From an uncultured Clostridia bacterium (GTDB lineage: Bacteria; Bacillota; Clostridia; Oscillospirales; QAKW01), in contig CALWYZ010000009.1 in the NCBI GenBank assembly GCA_944385895.1, positions 65,859 through 99,848 of the forward strand: 33,990 bases of DNA, written 5' to 3'. Of the stretch, positions 33,407 through 33,990 are shown piece after piece (the first letter of the stretch is position 1; each line of letters opens with the position of its first letter). The notes beneath the pieces were generated by a model. That model saw only the letters and a list, made by a program, of their open reading frames with translations. It searched no databases and was not told the DNA's origin. Made by a program: the position numbers and the translations under genes.

Positions 33407-33990
33407 TTAATTGTACTTCTGAAGGATGTCATATGCTATTTGTTTGTCCTTGTCTCCTGTACCGTTCTCTATCTGCTCATATGCGTTTAGGAATATATGA
33501 GCGTTTTCATATCCTCCGAATCTGTCATAATGGTAATCAAATATTGCCAATATAAAAGTGCGTTCCTCGAGCGTCCTTTTTGTAAAATCTCTGTATTTGT
33601 TAGTTGCATATGCTTCATTTGCCAGATAATTACCGTCAGGCAACTGCTCTATTCCGCCTGACAATACAACCGGTATTATATCTCCCTCATCTATCCCTTC
33701 ATAAGGTGTATATATTTTTTCTATCTGGAATTTATATCTCGTATGAGGGATATAATAGAAATAATCTCTATTTACATTTTCATTCATTTCTTTTTTTTCA
33801 TATTCTATAACAGATGTACCATGTTCAGGTAAAAATACTCCTTTTATTATTATATAGCCACCCTGTTCCATAGCTGCTTCTAACTCTTGTAGATTCTGTC
33901 TAATTCCGTATTTCATATAGGAATTGCAAAGAAAATTTGTAGTCATGCGTTCACTGTTTGAATATTCCCATGCTTTATTTCTTATTTCTT
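33407..33990 (-). CDS. Unrecognised protein, 5' end beyond the right edge
   Basis: I do not recognise this acidic, tyrosine-rich protein. The frame stays open from the stop at 33407 to the end of the window. The first ATG inside it (33946) has no ribosome site, while the preceding codons read plausible protein (KAWEYSNSER), so the gene very probably starts outside the window. Visible parts are a helical LQELEAAMEQ segment, beta segments GGYIIIKGVFL and YFYYIPHTRYKFQIEKIYTPYEG, a VVLSGGIEQLPDGNYLANEA turn region, and a C-terminal helical RTFILAIFDYHYDRFGGYENAHIFLNAYEQ. No signal peptide can be judged. Mixed alpha/beta, function unknown. Confidence 0.62.
   Translation of the reverse strand, partial: EIRNKAWEYSNSERMTTNFLCNSYMKYGIRQNLQELEAAMEQGGYIIIKGVFLPEHGTSVIEYEKKEMNENVNRDYFYYIPHTRYKFQIEKIYTPYEGIDEGDIIPVVLSGGIEQLPDGNYLANEAYATNKYRDFTKRTLEERTFILAIFDYHYDRFGGYENAHIFLNAYEQIENGTGDKDKQIAYDILQKYN

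Noticed and set aside
1..33990. CRISPR array, IS element, prophage or integrative element
   Set aside because: No regularly spaced repeats, transposase, integrase or tRNA attachment site was found, and gene content and base composition are even throughout.

Overview
The window looks like a low-GC, endospore-forming Firmicute of class Clostridia. It has a germination protease (gpr) with a probable spoIIP start beside it, a DUF1292 gene, an S-layer-homology (SLH) anchored glycosidase, a clostridial single-chain PurL, a HrcA/CIRCE operator and strong sigma-A type promoters with AGGAGG-like ribosome sites. SLH-anchored carbohydrate enzymes and the lone sugar genes fit a gut or fibre-associated anaerobe, but the genus cannot be fixed from the sequence. 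No IS element, prophage, CRISPR array, tRNA or rRNA was seen. No stretch longer than 300 bases lacks a gene or recognisable RNA.

Layout. 1-1000 (minus): gpr and the first codons of a probable spoIIP running off the left edge. 1092-2597 (plus): an orphan PTS-IIC type membrane protein and a DUF1292 protein. 2575-4219 (plus): a promoter and a probable 6S RNA, then tcdA and trmB (4-base overlap). 4259-6483 (plus): a secreted GH26-like/SLH protein, ending at a bidirectional terminator shared with htpG. 6556-8525 (minus): htpG under a sigma-A promoter with a CIRCE operator. 8537-9958 (minus): a GT51 peptidoglycan transglycosylase and a TVP38/TMEM64 membrane protein.

10096-25844 (minus) is the centrepiece: a 12-gene purine operon, purE-purC-purF-purM-purN-purO-purB-AICAR formyltransferase-glyA-purD-purL-fhs. 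It reads from one near-consensus promoter through a ZTP (pfl) riboswitch whose 3' end overlaps an intrinsic terminator. It encodes every step from PRPP to IMP. The usual bifunctional PurH is replaced by a stand-alone AICAR formyltransferase plus an archaeal-type PurO-like IMP cyclohydrolase, and purK is absent. glyA and fhs supply the one-carbon folates used by PurN and the AICAR formyltransferase, so a riboswitch that senses ZMP/ZTP (the signal of folate shortage) controls both the purine enzymes and the genes that relieve the shortage.

25868-26942 (minus): two unrecognised genes, one a multi-pass membrane protein. 26966-29254 (plus): pcrA helicase. 29292-30246 (minus): degV. 30259-33398: a small sugar-type locus with an uncharacterised TIM-barrel-like protein carrying a CxCxxC motif, a Gfo/Idh/MocA dehydrogenase and a divergent AraC regulator. 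33407-33990 (minus): an unrecognised gene that appears cut by the right edge.

The best candidates for something under-described are the ZTP-controlled purine/one-carbon super-operon with its PurO-type finish, the CIRCE control of htpG, and the small TIM-barrel/dehydrogenase/AraC locus.
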